Assembly: GCF_016859285.1 (NCBI RefSeq)
Contig: NC_053402.1
Location: 6,605,031 to 6,669,030, forward strand
DNA from: Xiphias gladius
Lineage: Eukaryota; Chordata; Actinopteri; Istiophoriformes; Xiphiidae
DNA: 64,000 nt
Direction: 5' to 3'
The notes under the pieces were generated by a model, which searched no databases, was not told where the DNA came from, and saw only the letters and a program-made list of their open reading frames with translations. Numbering within the stretch: position 1 is the stretch's first letter; the number at the start of each line of letters is the position of its first letter. Positions 12,501 to 29,640 of this stretch are shown here, one piece after another. The position numbers were made by a program, and so were the translations under genes.

Positions 12501-14204
12501 GCCATGACCAGTGTAGATGCAGACGGCTGCTCCAGACTGCAGCTGGTGGCCTTGCCTCGCCTACCTCCAGCTCTATTCACCCTCAGGCAGCTTCAGGTTC
12601 TCAAACTGGAGCTCATCACAGATGCCAAGTTTACTGCACAGGTGGCCAACATGACCTCACTCAGGTGAGTTGTACAGTGATGTAGTCATGCGTCACACAT
12701 TTTAAACAATGCAAATCAAATCAAGTTATTTCTAATGCCTTATCTGTATATTTTCATATAATATATATTTGTATTAATTCTGAATGGTGTGATGTACATA
12801 GTATTTCTGCATAATTAATTGACTTTTTCATTTGCTATTCCTACATCAGAGAGCTCCACCTCTACCACTGCACAGCAGCTGTGGATCCCAGTGCACTTGC
12901 AGTTCTCCAGGAACGTCTGGAGGTCCTCCACCTCACCTTTACTCAGGCATCAGAGATCCCCAGCTGGGTCCTCTCCCTCCGCAGTTTGCATGAGCTCCAC
13001 CTCTCTGGTCGCCTGAGCAGTGAAGGTGGGGTGGGTCGCAGCTGGGCGCTGGGGAGCCTCCGACAATTGCGTCACCTGCGTGTACTGGTGATTCGAGGCA
13101 TGTTACAGCGGATCCCTGGGGAGCTGTGTGAGGTTGCAGGCAGCTTGGTACGGCTGGAGATCTACAATGAGGGCACGAGGCTGCTTGTACTGACAGGACT
13201 GAAGCGAATGGTCGACCTGACAGAGCTGCTGTTGCAGGACTGCCAGCTGGAGCGTTTGCCCACTGCACTGCTGGCTCTGCCCAAACTGCGAACACTTGAC
13301 CTACAGAATAATAACTTGAGAACTCTGGAGGAGCTGCTTAGTCTGGCTCATCTGCGGCGTCTTTCTTGCCTCAGACTTGCCTATAATCGTGTTCTAGTGC
13401 TGCCGACAAGTGTTGGTGTGCTTCGAGGCCTAGAGCTCCTGGATCTGTCCAACAATCACCTCCAGAGCCTTCCTCCAGCACTCTTCACTCTTCTCCGCCT
13501 TCGTAGACTCCTGCTGGGTAGCAACCTGCTAGAGGAGCTGCCTACAGAAATAAAGGCACTGCAGCTGCTTACAGAGCTGGACCTCAGTGGGAACAGGCTT
13601 GAGAGCCTTCCCCCTGAGCTATTCAGTACTTGTTTGGAGCTGCGCATCCTAAATGTGGCTCACAACTCTCTCAGTAGGGTACCCAGGGGGATTGCAGCTT
13701 TAAGTCACTTGTGCAGGTTGGACTTGCGCAGTAACAGTCTGGAGGAACTGCCTGCCGAACTGGGCTGCTGCTCAGGGCTGCATGGAGGTGGTCTCCTTGT
13801 GGAAGACTGGCTGTTTCTTTCTTTGCCTCCCCTTGTCAGGGACTTCCTGAGCCATTCTTGCTCAACCTCTGCTGCATACCCAGAGGGTCATTCCCGGCCA
13901 GAGTCTGACAGTTTCCCATACTTCTCTCCGACACAGTGGAGCTTCTCTTCTGCTCTGGAATCAGAGATATAAGACTAATGACTATCTGAGTCCTAACAGT
14001 ATCCTAACACTGACAGTATTCTGTCAGGTATCTTTGTGTACTGATCTATTTTATATTTTTAAATGGGATTTGCTTTTGCAATGCTTTTGATTAAATTTGT
14101 GAGGCATTCTTTTAGAATTTTGTTTTCCTGTTCTTCTAATATGACATTTAAACACAACAGTATTGTTGTATGTACATTTTAGCACACAGAGTAAACATAA
14201 TAAA
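9511..14204 (+). CDS. LRRC8-family volume-regulated anion channel subunit (LRRC8E-like?), five coding exons
   Basis: LRRC8 proteins form hexameric plasma-membrane channels that release chloride and organic osmolytes when cells swell. Coding exons are 9526-9876, 10029-10607, 10923-11173, 12287-12664 and 12850-13972. All joins are GT/AG and in phase, giving 893 residues (family usually about 800). The ATG at 9526 yields the family-type N terminus (MFSLSEL, then LKPWW). TM1 is at about 24-46, TM2 131-151, TM3 316-337 and TM4 367-391. Extracellular cysteines in VCIP, VCYH, HIC and FEC fit the conserved disulfides, and the first loop has NTS/NHS glycosylation sequons. A Ser/Pro-rich cytoplasmic loop follows TM2, then the conserved FEKVRKFRSH, an ILH-SLRQYSF linker and about 15 leucine-rich repeats. 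The end has the family-typical VEDWLF plus an extra tail of about 35 residues. AATAAA is at 14199. The paralog is unresolved; human 19p13 linkage of LRRC8E and DDX39A favours E (inference). The intron-rich layout is unusual for the family. Confidence 0.9.
10642..10692. repeat. (TA)n tract running into a 26-bp perfect palindrome in LRRC8 intron 2
   Basis: A TA run at about 10643-10668 passes directly into positions 10667-10692, which equal their own reverse complement (arms TAAGCTAATATAT). It lies inside the intron between the second and third LRRC8 coding exons. Confidence 0.85.
11340..11815. repeat. Interspersed repeat family E, copy in LRRC8 intron 3
   Basis: This is the longest copy of the family and matches 1360-1800 in its first part and 5340-5440 in its last part. 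It sits between the third and fourth coding exons of the LRRC8 gene and has no coding capacity. Confidence 0.6.
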
Positions 14205-14880
14205 CATGATTATTTCTTTCATTTATGTTGATGTGTTTGTTTCTGATTGCTTCCAGTTGGTCACTTTATCATGAACATACTCAGCGGAAGTGTTTATTTG
14301 CTATCAAGTCTGACCGAATGCTGATGTGACCTTTTCAAGCCAGTTACACTGGTCCCACCACCAAACACCTTAAAAATTAAAGCAGATTAACACAGTTTTT
14401 ATCAATACTGCTGTCCCCGATGTTCTTTATAATAAATCTGAATCTGAATAATTAGTTTCACATACTGGTAGTGATTTTACAAATATTTGCAGTGTGTTTC
14501 AGTTACAAATTTAATTTCGTGTTCCAACTCCTCTCTGTGACCACTGGAGGGCAGTAGACACCCAATTCAAGGAAGCTACAAAACTCATTTTGTATTTTCG
14601 GGCACAGTGCATTAGAACATACAATATCTTTTATTTAGACTTACTTGTTCCTAATTATTGGTTCAGTTTGTTTTTTAGCAAATTTTTTTTTTGGGCACAT
14701 TTATGTATCTAGTATTAAATACTGTTTATTTGTTTTTTATGTCCCTCACGGGCTCCTATACATAGAGTCTATCTCTGTCGTATCCCGCTTTTTTAAACTG
14801 CGGTGGACTGCGGCACATTTTTTTTCCAATCGCTGGCTGCGTTTGCCAGTGGTCGTCCAAATTCACCAATGATGTCAATG
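14205..14880. other. Short intergenic spacer between LRRC8 and ddx39a
   Basis: About 0.7 kb separates the LRRC8 polyadenylation signal from the ddx39a promoter in a head-to-tail arrangement. It includes 'gaccactggagggcagtaga' near 14540, a motif I have seen in fish repeats. No gene is seen. Confidence 0.4.
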
Positions 14881-14929
14881 CGCTTCAGTGGAGGCGGAAC
14901 TTCCGTTTACTCGTATAAACTAACTGAGG

Positions 14930-19814
<4,885 letters not shown>

Positions 19815-19829
19815 ACTTTTTATAAAATG

Positions 19830-20390
19830 CCATTTTTACCATTGTGGTATCTTGTGAGGCTATTCTTGTCTTTACCACATTTTCATTGATTTCAGTCTCA
19901 AGCAAAGATTACATTTAGTGAAGTAGTTCTGAGGGACGTAAAAGCAATTTTTGGCCCCCTTTTTTTCTTTTTTCTTTTTTTTTTCTTTTAAAACTAGTTT
20001 GTATAGAAAGTATTGCCCCCTAACCCCCACTGCGACACAGTTGATCTTTAGAAAGTAATTGAGTAGTCATGTAGTAACAACTTAAGACACAATTCTGGCT
20101 CATATGGCAGCTCTTTCTTTGAATTTGCAATTGAATGCTTCCAATAAATTAAATCACTAAGTGGAGTACTAGTGGTGAATTTGCAAATTTTAATACAAGT
20201 ATGTCATTAGCACACTGTAATCAAAGAATTGATGTTTGATATGTATCTGTTGGTATCTTGTTTTTAGGTATTAAACACTTCACACACAAAACTACAATGA
20301 CAGAATGTCATTAATTGTATGTATTCCTGTTAAAGTAGCAAAAACCTCATGAGGATCTAGCAAAAATCAATGACAGTTTCACTACAAGCA
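19830..20390. other. Spacer between convergent 3' ends of ddx39a and the CCN1-like gene
   Basis: The DNA is AT-rich with a T-rich block at about 19970-19990. No open frame or known element is seen. It lies between the two inferred polyadenylation signals (19809 on +, 20753 on -). Confidence 0.4.
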
Positions 20391-20399
20391 GCCTGATAG

Positions 20400-20700
20400 C
20401 GGTTTGGTGTTCAATGATCATTTTTAGCCATGCTAGCGAAATGGCAGTAGGAATGGCTGTATTGGTCAGTCCACTAGAGAGTCCAGCTGACTTTGGTGAT
20501 CCTGACATTTTGTTGAATGTCACTGTGAGGTTGAAATTTTAATTTGTCCAATACTTTGGTTCATGACCTAATAACTGCAAAGTAATGACATTCCCGTCAG
20601 CCTTAGCTGAACTTTGTGTTTAGTGCTAATCCTTAAGTATGAGTGTGCTAACATGCTAAATTAAAATGGTGACAATCATGAACATTATGCCTCATAAACA
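20400..20700. repeat. Interspersed repeat family A, copy 3
   Basis: The copy contains 'gttgaaattttaatttgtcc', 'gtaatgacattcccgtcag', 'tgtgtttagtgctaat' and 'gtgctaacatgctaaa', in the same order as at 5880-6010. It ends just outside the inferred 3' end of the CCN1-like transcript. Confidence 0.55.
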
Positions 20701-20747
20701 AACATCATTTTGTGTGTTCCCCACAAAGTACAGTGAGTGAAAATTTC

Positions 20748-23120
20748 TTTATTCAAAAATGCAAAGGAACTCATTTAAATGTGTGTAAAGCAACCAGAGA
20801 AGAATTTGTGAGGAACATAGTAAATGTGTTTTGCCTTCTTTTTTGCCTTCTTTTTTTTAATATACAATCTTACAAAGCATGACTCTTATTACAGATGGTA
20901 TTAATGTTCACTAGTAGACATTCATAATCCTTTTAAATTGGCACTTAATGCTCATAAAGGATCTGAACCCTGTCTTGTTCAGTGCTAAAGTATACATGGA
21001 CTATTTCTGTATAACTCGGTAAAAGGATCGGCCCTTTTACAGCAGATAGAACTACAAAGAAGGTAACAATGCATCTGTACATAGCTGCTCTATAGTGTCC
21101 TTTAACAAAACTAGACGTACATTACAAAAACCACAGCATCTACATAGGCAAATAGCAATGGCAAATACCAAACACATTTTTTTAATCACCTGTAAAGGTA
21201 AAAAAAAAAAAAAAAACCCAAACAAGTTTGTAAGTATTAGAGGCAGCAGTCTCTTAACTACGAAAGCCTAATGTAGCCAAGAGATAGTAGAAAATACAAA
21301 TGACCTCCAGTTTCACAGAAAACTGCAAAACTTCTAAGCCAATATCTTATGGCACAATAGCAAAAAAAAAAAATGTTTGAAATAATAAAATATAATAAAA
21401 TAGTGCTTCAAATGATTTAGAATCACCATTTTAAAATATGTATGCAGTAAAAATAGAAGTCTGTTTGAAATGACCTCCCAATCCCTCTGCATTACATTCG
21501 CTTAAGATAGGCCTATAAGTTCAGGTCGTGAATCAAGGCTGTTGTAAGGTGCGTGAACTTTAAGCCAACTACCAGTTAAGGAAGATGCTATTGTTCTTCA
21601 GTCATTATAAAGGGTCTCAGTCACGAAAATGAGAGAATAATACAGAATTCCTCTCCTTCAGTCTTGTGTTTAGAAATGTCCTTAGAAATAAGTTCTTATC
21701 GACATCTGGCAGCTCTGGCACCGTCTTCTGCACGACCATAGCTCCTCTCTCTCCAACAGTGACGTCAACTGACCACACAGCCTTCAACAGCATTTCTCAG
21801 AAACAGACACCACTTAAACACAAAGACGCATGAGTTAATGTTTTGTTTCAGTGAGCGGGCTTGTTGCTCGATTACAGACCAGATTGGGCACCAGAGCGGT
21901 TCTACCCACTGGTCACTAATTACATGTTTACCTCAGCACACACAGTTTTCTATTTTATTTTTATAGTAAACCAGAGAGTAGCTGATTTTCTCTCACTGCA
22001 CGTCAGAGTCAGGATTGTAATTTGCAGAAAATTAGGCAGTTGACTTCCTGAAGCCAGAATCCCAGGCTTGTTCTTATTGTGCTTGCTAAATGTCAGTTTC
22101 TTGTGGAGGCAAGGCAAGTGATGAGTCCAGCTGTGTAAACAACCTTTGATATATTCCCCACTTCAAGGCCTTAACCCATCAGGTTAAACTCTGTCTTTTT
22201 CCAGTACATACCTCCTCTTCTCCTGTAGCCTTCATCATCCAGCATTAGATACGTCTTTCTAACTGCTGTGACCTCTGATGCGAACCCAGGGTCAAGCTCC
22301 AGATCAGTGGGAGTCCTCCTCTCGCTCTCATGGTTGACAGCTCTCAGCTGTTTTGTCCCTCTCAGTTCCCCTTTCAGCTGCGCTGATGCTCCAAACATAG
22401 CTGCACTGCCTTCCCTGGTGACAGGCCACTGTGTCATCATGTCTGTCTCAACAATAAATACCAATGAATAAATACCATAAAAAGACACAAGTTACGCTTC
22501 TGTCAAATCTGAGATGCTTCTCCATCTTTTGCTCTCACTGTCCAAGTCTTTTCTGTCCTCTCTGTGACTCTTCTTTCTGTTTATCAATACTGAGATAATG
22601 GAGTGCACAGACATATGATTCCAGCTAGTTTCATATTTGGCTCCAAAGCACCGTCAGACCAGCTTTTGATTAGCTAGTCTGATCAGTTGCTCAGTATCTG
22701 TGATGTGAATCCACACCATCAACAGTTATGCTTGTGTGTGTCAGCTCTTGCTCCATTGTCCCCAGCATAAGTGTCAGAGTTCAGAGGACATTTGGTGCAT
22801 GGCAGCAACATGGCAGCTGGTTTCATCCATGTTTCCACAAAGAATTTGTCACATTCTGAAGTAGTCTGACAGGGCCAGAAACTACTTTTATCTACACTAA
22901 AGCAGGGGCTGGACACTTTGCTGTTTCGAAGTTGGCGATGTGCCCATCTGATTCATTCTTCTTCTCCCCATTCCTCCCCAAATAATTTTCCAGAAAAGAT
23001 GTTTTGATGTGTGCACCTTTCTTGCGTCTACTCAAAGATACACTAAAGACAGCTATTCTATTCTATGGGGGGAGTTAAAGTCTTTTTTTTGAAGGAATGT
23101 AGGTTGGGGGGATAATACCG
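20748..23120 (-). other. Probable 3' UTR of the CCN1-like gene
   Basis: The stop codon is at 23123-23121, and a - strand AATAAA (TTTATT on +) is at 20753-20748. The 2.4 kb between them has no other gene signal and is AT-rich with ATTTA-type sequences on the - strand, as in immediate-early genes. CCN1 transcripts are known to carry unstable AU-rich 3' UTRs. Earlier polyadenylation, for example near 21950, cannot be excluded. Confidence 0.4.
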
Positions 23121-26100
23121 CTAGTCAACGAACTTATGTGTGTCTCCGTAGAGCCATCGCTGTGGAGGCATGGCGGCCTCATTAAGATGGTTGCACTCAT
23201 GGCTACACTTGCAGGACTGGATGAACATCATGGACCTGCTGAAGCGTTCGCCATCAGGGCAGGCAAAGGTCACGCCGGCAGTACGTGTGCGACGGGGCGA
23301 GCAGCAACGGCCATCCCTGCATACACCACAGTAGTTGGGTCTGTACAGGCGAGTGCTCCTGCAGCTAGCATAGGACAGACGGTGTGGCTCAGGGGCCTTA
23401 TGTGTACGAGAGCACTTCCTTCCTTTCTGTGTAGGATAAACGAAGAGAAAAGAGTTCAGTGAGTTTTCCAGTGAGAGGACTTGAACAAGGCGAGGAGTCT
23501 GCAGACATGATAGTGAATCTATGAAGCTGTACTTTGAGAAAATGGTAATGGCAGTATGCTAACATGATCACAATGACAATGTTGACATGCTGATGTTTAG
23601 CAGGTATAATGTGTTTACCATTCTCATCACCTTAGTTTAGCAAGGGGGACATGAATGTCCGAAACAAATTGACATGACAATCCGTCCAATACTTGTCAAG
23701 GCATTTCACTCAAAACTACAAATGTCAGCCTCATGGTGGCATCCTTTGGGAACCACGAATGCCATTACAAAATTATATGGCAACCCATTCAGTTATTGTT
23801 GAGATATTTCAGTATGGACCCAAGTGGTGGACCAACTGAGCGACCAGTATTGCCATCCATTGCTTTTCTTTGGCATAAGAGACACAGCTGTAATGCTAAA
23901 GACTACAGAAAGGAGGAGCAAGTTGAACACTGCTTTCCAGCGAAAGCGTTTCAGGATCACATCACCGTATGCTTGGAATCAGAACCACCATACCACACAG
24001 CAACATTAAATAACTCATTACTCAAACTCTGACACATAAAAATCAAAGTTAATGCAGTTAAGTACAGAGACAGGGAAAAATAAAGGTCAGAACAACAGAT
24101 GAGTGGCAGAGAGAGGAGCATGCCAACAATAGTTAAGGATTGACACTGAGCAAAGTGAAACATGTGCATAACAACCCATCAACCTCATGAGTGGCTGGTG
24201 GCGTAAGGCAGAATGTTTCTCAGGGTGTTGTGATGAAATGTGAGAGACTAACGCAGTGGGCGAATTGAGAGCTCTTTAAATCACATAGCACAGAGCCACT
24301 GAGTGCAGCTGATAGCCGCAGTATCCCGGGTTAAGTGTGGGAGAGCTACAAACCCCAACAGAAAAATGAGGGGAGAGTTTTTTTTCTTTCTCTGAAAAGT
24401 TCTGTCATTTATGCCTGTGTAAAACAAATTTTTGTCATGTTATTTATAAAGGTGAGCTGCAATGATTTTCAGCAATTTAAAGTGAAAACTTGGAAACAAG
24501 TTGACTGTGAAGTAAAGTACATTTTTAAAGTCTTTATGTTAAAAATTGCATTTTTAAAGCAATCGGGCATTCTGAAAAAAAGAGTAAAATTATTAAAATG
24601 ACAATTCACGTTTTACGAGGGATTTGAGCCAGACTGCTTGACTACTACATCTTGGCTCCAGTCAACCACGGGTGACTTCAGGAAGTTACTGCTCCCAGCC
24701 AAGACACAGTTTGGCACATAATCATGTATAATGTCGAATGTCAAATGTCTGGCTGTATCTTCATATTTAGTGTACAGACATGAGAGTAGTATCAATCTTC
24801 TCATCTATCTCTACACCAGAATTGGAGTATTTCCCCAAAAATTTACTAATCCTTTAAGCTTTAAATTACTTTAATTTACAGCAGGACAAGCATGAAGCTA
24901 CACTGCGGAAACCTGCTATAAATCAGCTCTGTCGTCATCCTGCCCCACAGCAACAGAACTGTGAATAGACAGAATGAACCAGAAAAGGCTCCAGCTACAG
25001 AGGGACTCAGGGGCGGGGGCTGTATACATGCCATGATATTAATACCAATCTGACCCCTTGAGAGACATCCTTTCCTGAATCCATTTAGCATGGTGGCTGG
25101 TCTGCATAGTTGTGGGCCATTAGAGGAAACACTGTAATCTATCCCTTTATCAGAATCTTAAAAGCACCAAACACATTCCTCACCTTGACGGGGATAGACA
25201 TGGAGCTGCAGGGCCGAATGTTGCACAGACGCGTCTCCTTGATCAGCTTACAGCGGGCATTGTCATTAGTAACACGAGAGGAAACGCCCATCCCACAGCT
25301 CCGAGAACACTGAGACCAGGAAGTAGTCTGAATCACACACTGATCTCCCATCTGCCTCCAGGCTAGTACAGATGAAAGAGAGGAAGTTTGAGGGAGAACA
25401 ATAGACGATGCAAAAAATGGAGTCAGAGAAAGAGCAGCAACACCAGCAAAAGGGAAAACGAGGGGGGCACTGGGAGAGAGAGGGAAAAGGAGAGGTACAG
25501 AGATGCAAAGTACACTAGCCTCATTCACTGAACAGGCAACACTGACGCATAGAGAGGGTGATTACAGAGAGGGGAAGGCTGGGTGACAGAGGTATGTGCT
25601 GTGTGAGAGCAGTGTGAGAGACAGCACCTCTGGTGTGCAAGGAGCCAGTGGAAAACAAGCCTCACATAAATGCTGACACACACACACACACACACATGCA
25701 CAGATGCAGAGGAAAGGCTCACAGTGAGGTCGTTTGTGCATCAGGAGTATAAAAAAGTTAAAACATAAACATGATGCTTTATGGAGTAGAAGAAACAGAC
25801 GGCACTTTGAGGCGTCACAGCGGCACCCTCTCTTACCCGCCAGGTGTTTGTTTCCACGTGGCTTGTCCCACTTGTGCCCCACCTCCACCAGCTCATTGCC
25901 CATGGTTTCCTTCTCCTTTTTTGGTTTATAGGGGTATAGCTTCTGGTATGGTTTTGGATAAGGCTTGGGGTAGCGGTAGGCTGGGTATGGAATGAAGGGG
26001 TAAGGTGGGTAAGCCGGAGGTTGCGGTCGCCGGTGCACTGGGGGCACAAAGGTGGTTCCCTTGTTGCAGTCAATGCTGAGGCAGCATTGACCTGGCACCT

Positions 26101-27567
26101 TGACCAGCTGTGGGGCTGGACAGGAGGGGGATGCCAGGGGCACATGGCTGGGGCAAAGGGGCACACAGCCCACTGCTCCATCGATACAGGTGCACTGGTG
26201 CTTGCAACCAGCGCGGAAATTCTCTCCATTTTGATAAATCCGCCCGTTGTATTCACAGGAGCGGCCCTCTGCCTTTGCTGAGAGGAAGAAAGAGGAAAGA
26301 CAAGATGGTTAAAATACTTTAAATAACAACAACACAGTCTGCCGAAATCAAATATTCTTGGTCAAAGAAACGAAAAAGCTCTGGAGCTAATGAAGACTTA
26401 AGAGACAGGAAGAAAGAACAAAGAGGAAGAGGCTCATATGGAAATGCTTTTTTAATATGAATAGAAGGCAGATAAGAAGAGAGAGGGAGAGACACACTAT
26501 CTCCAGATTTATGAAGCAAGCTCTATTCTTAGACCAGAGGAATTTTGACTTGTTTACAATGTCCTTCCCCTTCACTCCCGCGATGGAACTCCCCATACAA
26601 CACCCTGGATACCCCCCTTTATATAGAAACACCCCCAAATAAACACACATAAAAATACCATGGTGTGTATGTGTTTGTGTGTTTCATGGGGCTGTGTACA
26701 CATTGAACTACTTATATAAATCCTGGAGTTGGCCAGGTTTCAGTCCCAGCTCATGAAGGTGCACTGTTTTTGAAACGTGGCACGGGCTTCGAACCTCAAG
26801 CCCCTATCAAAGAGAATCTCCAGCCGCTTGGCTCGGAAGCCAGATTCCCCACCCTGAAGTTACACATTCCCTCACTCAACCCTGAGCTAAACCCCAAACT
26901 CTGTGCCCAATCTAAACCCAAAAACTCATTAACCCCTCCCTTCTCATTTTCAGCCTTCCTGCCACCTCTGTTGTACGTACCCCTGCAGATGCCATGGGTA
27001 CGGCCCACATCGTTGCCATAGTTGCACTCCAGGCCTTTATGGTGGTCACAGGGCCGTCCTTCATGGCAATCCTGGTTGAGTTGGGCAGCGCACACTTTGC
27101 AGCAGCCACAGCCGTCCGGGACTGAGCTGACCCCTGGGGAACAGGACGGGGGCCCTGCTGGACACACACAAACCACTGGGCAGCCTGCAGTCACCTACAA
27201 AATGGGACATACAGTGCAGTCATGGCTTCAAGCACATTGTTATTAACTTGAATGTTGAAAAATAAAACTTCATACTGTAAAATTCCGGAAGAGTCACGCT
27301 GGAACCTAGCAGGACAATAGTTTGACTCATGTTGCCCAGATCACAGAAATTCCTCAAAGTGTGTGTTTGGCTTAAACATTAGCTGAATACCTAGCACTGT
27401 CCCAAGCCCCACAAGGATGTCTGTAACCCTCTGTCGCCTTCCGCTTGGCATTTGCCGGGTGAGCAGGGATGAAAGGGACCTTCTCTGACCCAAAAGCACC
27501 CCACCTCCCTGCTCCTACATCTTTTGTTTCCCACCCTCTCCCTCTCCACTCATACACGTACACACAA

Positions 27568-27648
<81 letters not shown>

Positions 27649-29395
27649 AGAGCCACTCCAACAACTCCCAGCAGGTATTTAGATCACAGAAAGCTACCAG
27701 TCTGACTGTCCACAGTCAGATCACCCAAAGGGCTCCTTTCCTGAGTCTGCAACTCTCTAAACCCCATCTAGGTCTTGGTGTGCCAATGTGGATTAAAAAA
27801 AACTCAGACACGTGCCCCCTCACTGGTGTCGCCCCCTGTTGAGGGTATCAGGTGTGTACGAAGGTTGGATATGACATAACACAATGCAGTAACAATAAGT
27901 TTCTATTTTTAGCATTGTATTTGAATGTAACCTGGTACTTGAAACATCCCCAAGTAAAAGTCACATAATATTCCTGTAGATATTTATTGAGTGCTGAGTT
28001 CATTTTGTCGTTAAGTTTATTTTTATCTCCATTGCTTTAAGTGTTGAGTAATATTACTTAAGTGTAATTTTGGACCTACACTAGGATAGGAGCCTATGTA
28101 CATATAGAAGACCCATATACGCTCACAAAGACCCTTGAAAGACACAAATTTGTTCCAAGTGGGTGGTGTTAGGGAATATTTTTGTTGTTTCATTAGATTT
28201 TTTAAATTTAAATGAATGTTTAAACTTTGGATAGGAAGGTAGAAATAAGCAGTGGTCAAATGTAACTAAGTGACATTTACTCAAGTACTTTACTCAAGTA
28301 CAAGTCTGGGGGACTTGTACTTGATATTTCCATTTCATGCTACTTTTTATATATATATATATATATATATATAAATATATATATACATATATACCACTAC
28401 ATTTCAGGGCGAGGTATTGTACTTTTTTATTCCACCATATTGCAAAGCATATGAAGATCTTATAAAACATGATGGACTGTTAGAGATTAAGCTACCCAAC
28501 ATTATATAAAATGGTTGAAACTAACTCCACCTTGACCAAATGCAATGGTAAAAAGCTATTCACACTTAGTAACAAGAATAATATACAACACTCACAGTGG
28601 CCATTTCTCTACTTTTACTTTTTATATTTTAGGTACATTTGCTTATAATACTTATGGTATGTACTTTTACTTAATTGAAATGTTCAGTGCAAGACTTGCA
28701 ATAGAGTATTTTCATGTTGCAGTATTGCTATTTTTATTTAAGTAAAGGACATGAATACTTCCTCCCCCATTCGAAATAGGGAGTGAAGAAGTTATTTCAC
28801 AGTCTTTAATTACCCTGATATTACGGTCATTTGCTGGTAGCCCTGAAACACCCATGATGGACCACTGGTAGTCCACAAACCCCACTCTGAAAACCAGTCG
28901 GTTCTGCACACTGAGTCATGGAGGGAGAAAGTGAATAGTTGCTACATTACTAAGAACTGGCGAGGATCTGAATAGGGAGTACGGTTTCATTAGATAATTA
29001 TTTTGCAATACAAACAAAGATTAGGTTATATGGAAATTTAACCAGACGACAGCAGCTCAAATCTGCTGGAGCCGCTATTACAGTAAAGGCACGTGAGTCT
29101 TTATTCCTCAGTGTTTACGTGCAGCAAAAGTGACAGGGATTAAACTTCACAGACTTACCAAGCCGACTACCGCGACTTGCATGACAGCAAATAATAGCAG
29201 TATCCCCATGGTGTGAGATCATTCACATAGAAGAAGAGAAAATATTAAGAAAATGCTAAAAAAAAACAAAAAACAAAAAAAAAGAGCACCTCATATCGCA
29301 GAAAAATAAATCCTGCTACGGCTCAAAAACAATAGTTTTTGTTCACAAGGATTTAATCCGACTTTCAGGACGATCCTCAAATGTCCACCATCATT
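23121..29395 (-). CDS. CCN1/CYR61-like secreted matricellular protein, five coding exons
   Basis: CCN proteins are secreted, bind integrins and heparan sulfate, and act in adhesion, angiogenesis and wound response. Coding exons on the - strand are 29209-29159, 27194-26981, 26277-25837, 25362-25184 and 23426-23121. All joins are in phase, giving 396 residues (human CCN1 381), and each domain has its own exon as in the family. The first 17 or so residues are a hydrophobic signal peptide. An IGFBP domain (GCGCCKVC) spans about 18-88 and a VWC domain 96-159. A Pro/Tyr-rich linker lies at about 167-207. The TSP1 domain is about 243-287 ([11 protein letters not shown]) and the cystine-knot CT domain about 300-375, ending [27 protein letters not shown] and the C-terminal HKF-D ending point to CCN1, not CCN2. 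It is probably one of the fish cyr61-like paralogs, but I cannot say which. It is convergent with ddx39a. Confidence 0.93.
23540..23860. repeat. Interspersed repeat family A, copy in CCN1-like intron 4
   Basis: The copy has 'gtatgctaacatgatcac', 'atgttgacatgctgatg', 'gtttaccattctcatcacct', 'tagtttagca', 'ggggacatgaatgt' and 'gtggtggaccaactgag' in the order of 3430-3830. It then continues with 'cagttattgttgagatattt'. It lies between the CT-domain exon and the TSP1 exon. Confidence 0.6.
23860..25180. other. Intron 4 of the CCN1-like gene, remainder
   Basis: Only short unrelated open frames are seen. Nothing else is recognised apart from the repeat copy at its left end. Confidence 0.5.
27571..27648 (+). 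repeat. (CA)n microsatellite in intron 1 of the CCN1-like gene
   Basis: About 78 bases of pure CA repeat lie between the IGFBP exon and the signal-peptide exon. Frames across it are artefacts. Confidence 0.97.
28255..28766 (+). repeat. Interspersed repeat family B, copy 2 (intron 1 of the CCN1-like gene)
   Basis: It begins 'agtggtcaaatgtaactaag' and continues with repeated 'tactcaagtac' blocks, a TA-rich core at 28349-28394, 'ccactacatttcagggcgag' and 'gtattgtacttttttattcc'. It ends with the 'ttatttaagtaaag' and 'gaatacttcc' signature. The same order recurs at 38327-39190 and, inverted, at 30950-31563. It is non-coding. Confidence 0.65.
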
Positions 29396-29640
29396 TGTAA
29401 ATCGATCAAAGTTTGAACCATATTTTTATATCAGCCCCGTGCTTTTATGGCAGCCACGCCTACTCTAGACCTCCTTTAACCAATCAGGTCGCAGACGCGC
29501 AGCCAAGTCGTGCCAACGGAGAAGGAGGGGGGTGGGGCTTGGAGCGCCAACACAGATGGCTGAGGTTTGGGGGAGGGGGCGTGGCAGGCATGAATGCGGT
29601 CATTCATAAAAATTCAGAATTACTACATTCCAAAGAGGAC
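29210..29640 (-). promoter_or_regulatory. Promoter and 5' UTR of the CCN1-like gene
   Basis: Reading the - strand, a TATA box (TATAAAAATA) is at 29430-29421, about 210 bases upstream of the ATG, with a second A/T-rich element (CATAAAAG) just upstream. A CCAAT box lies at 29480-29484 on the + strand. GC-rich KLF/Sp1-like sites are at about 29526-29540 and 29569-29584. An ACATTCCA sequence at 29625-29632 is a perfect TEAD-type site. CCN1 is an established YAP/TEAD and SRF target. A strict SRF CArG box was not found here. Confidence 0.55.

Noticed and set aside
25139-26281. + strand frames across the CCN1-like exons
   Set aside because: They are shadows of the cysteine-rich - strand exons, which join in phase.
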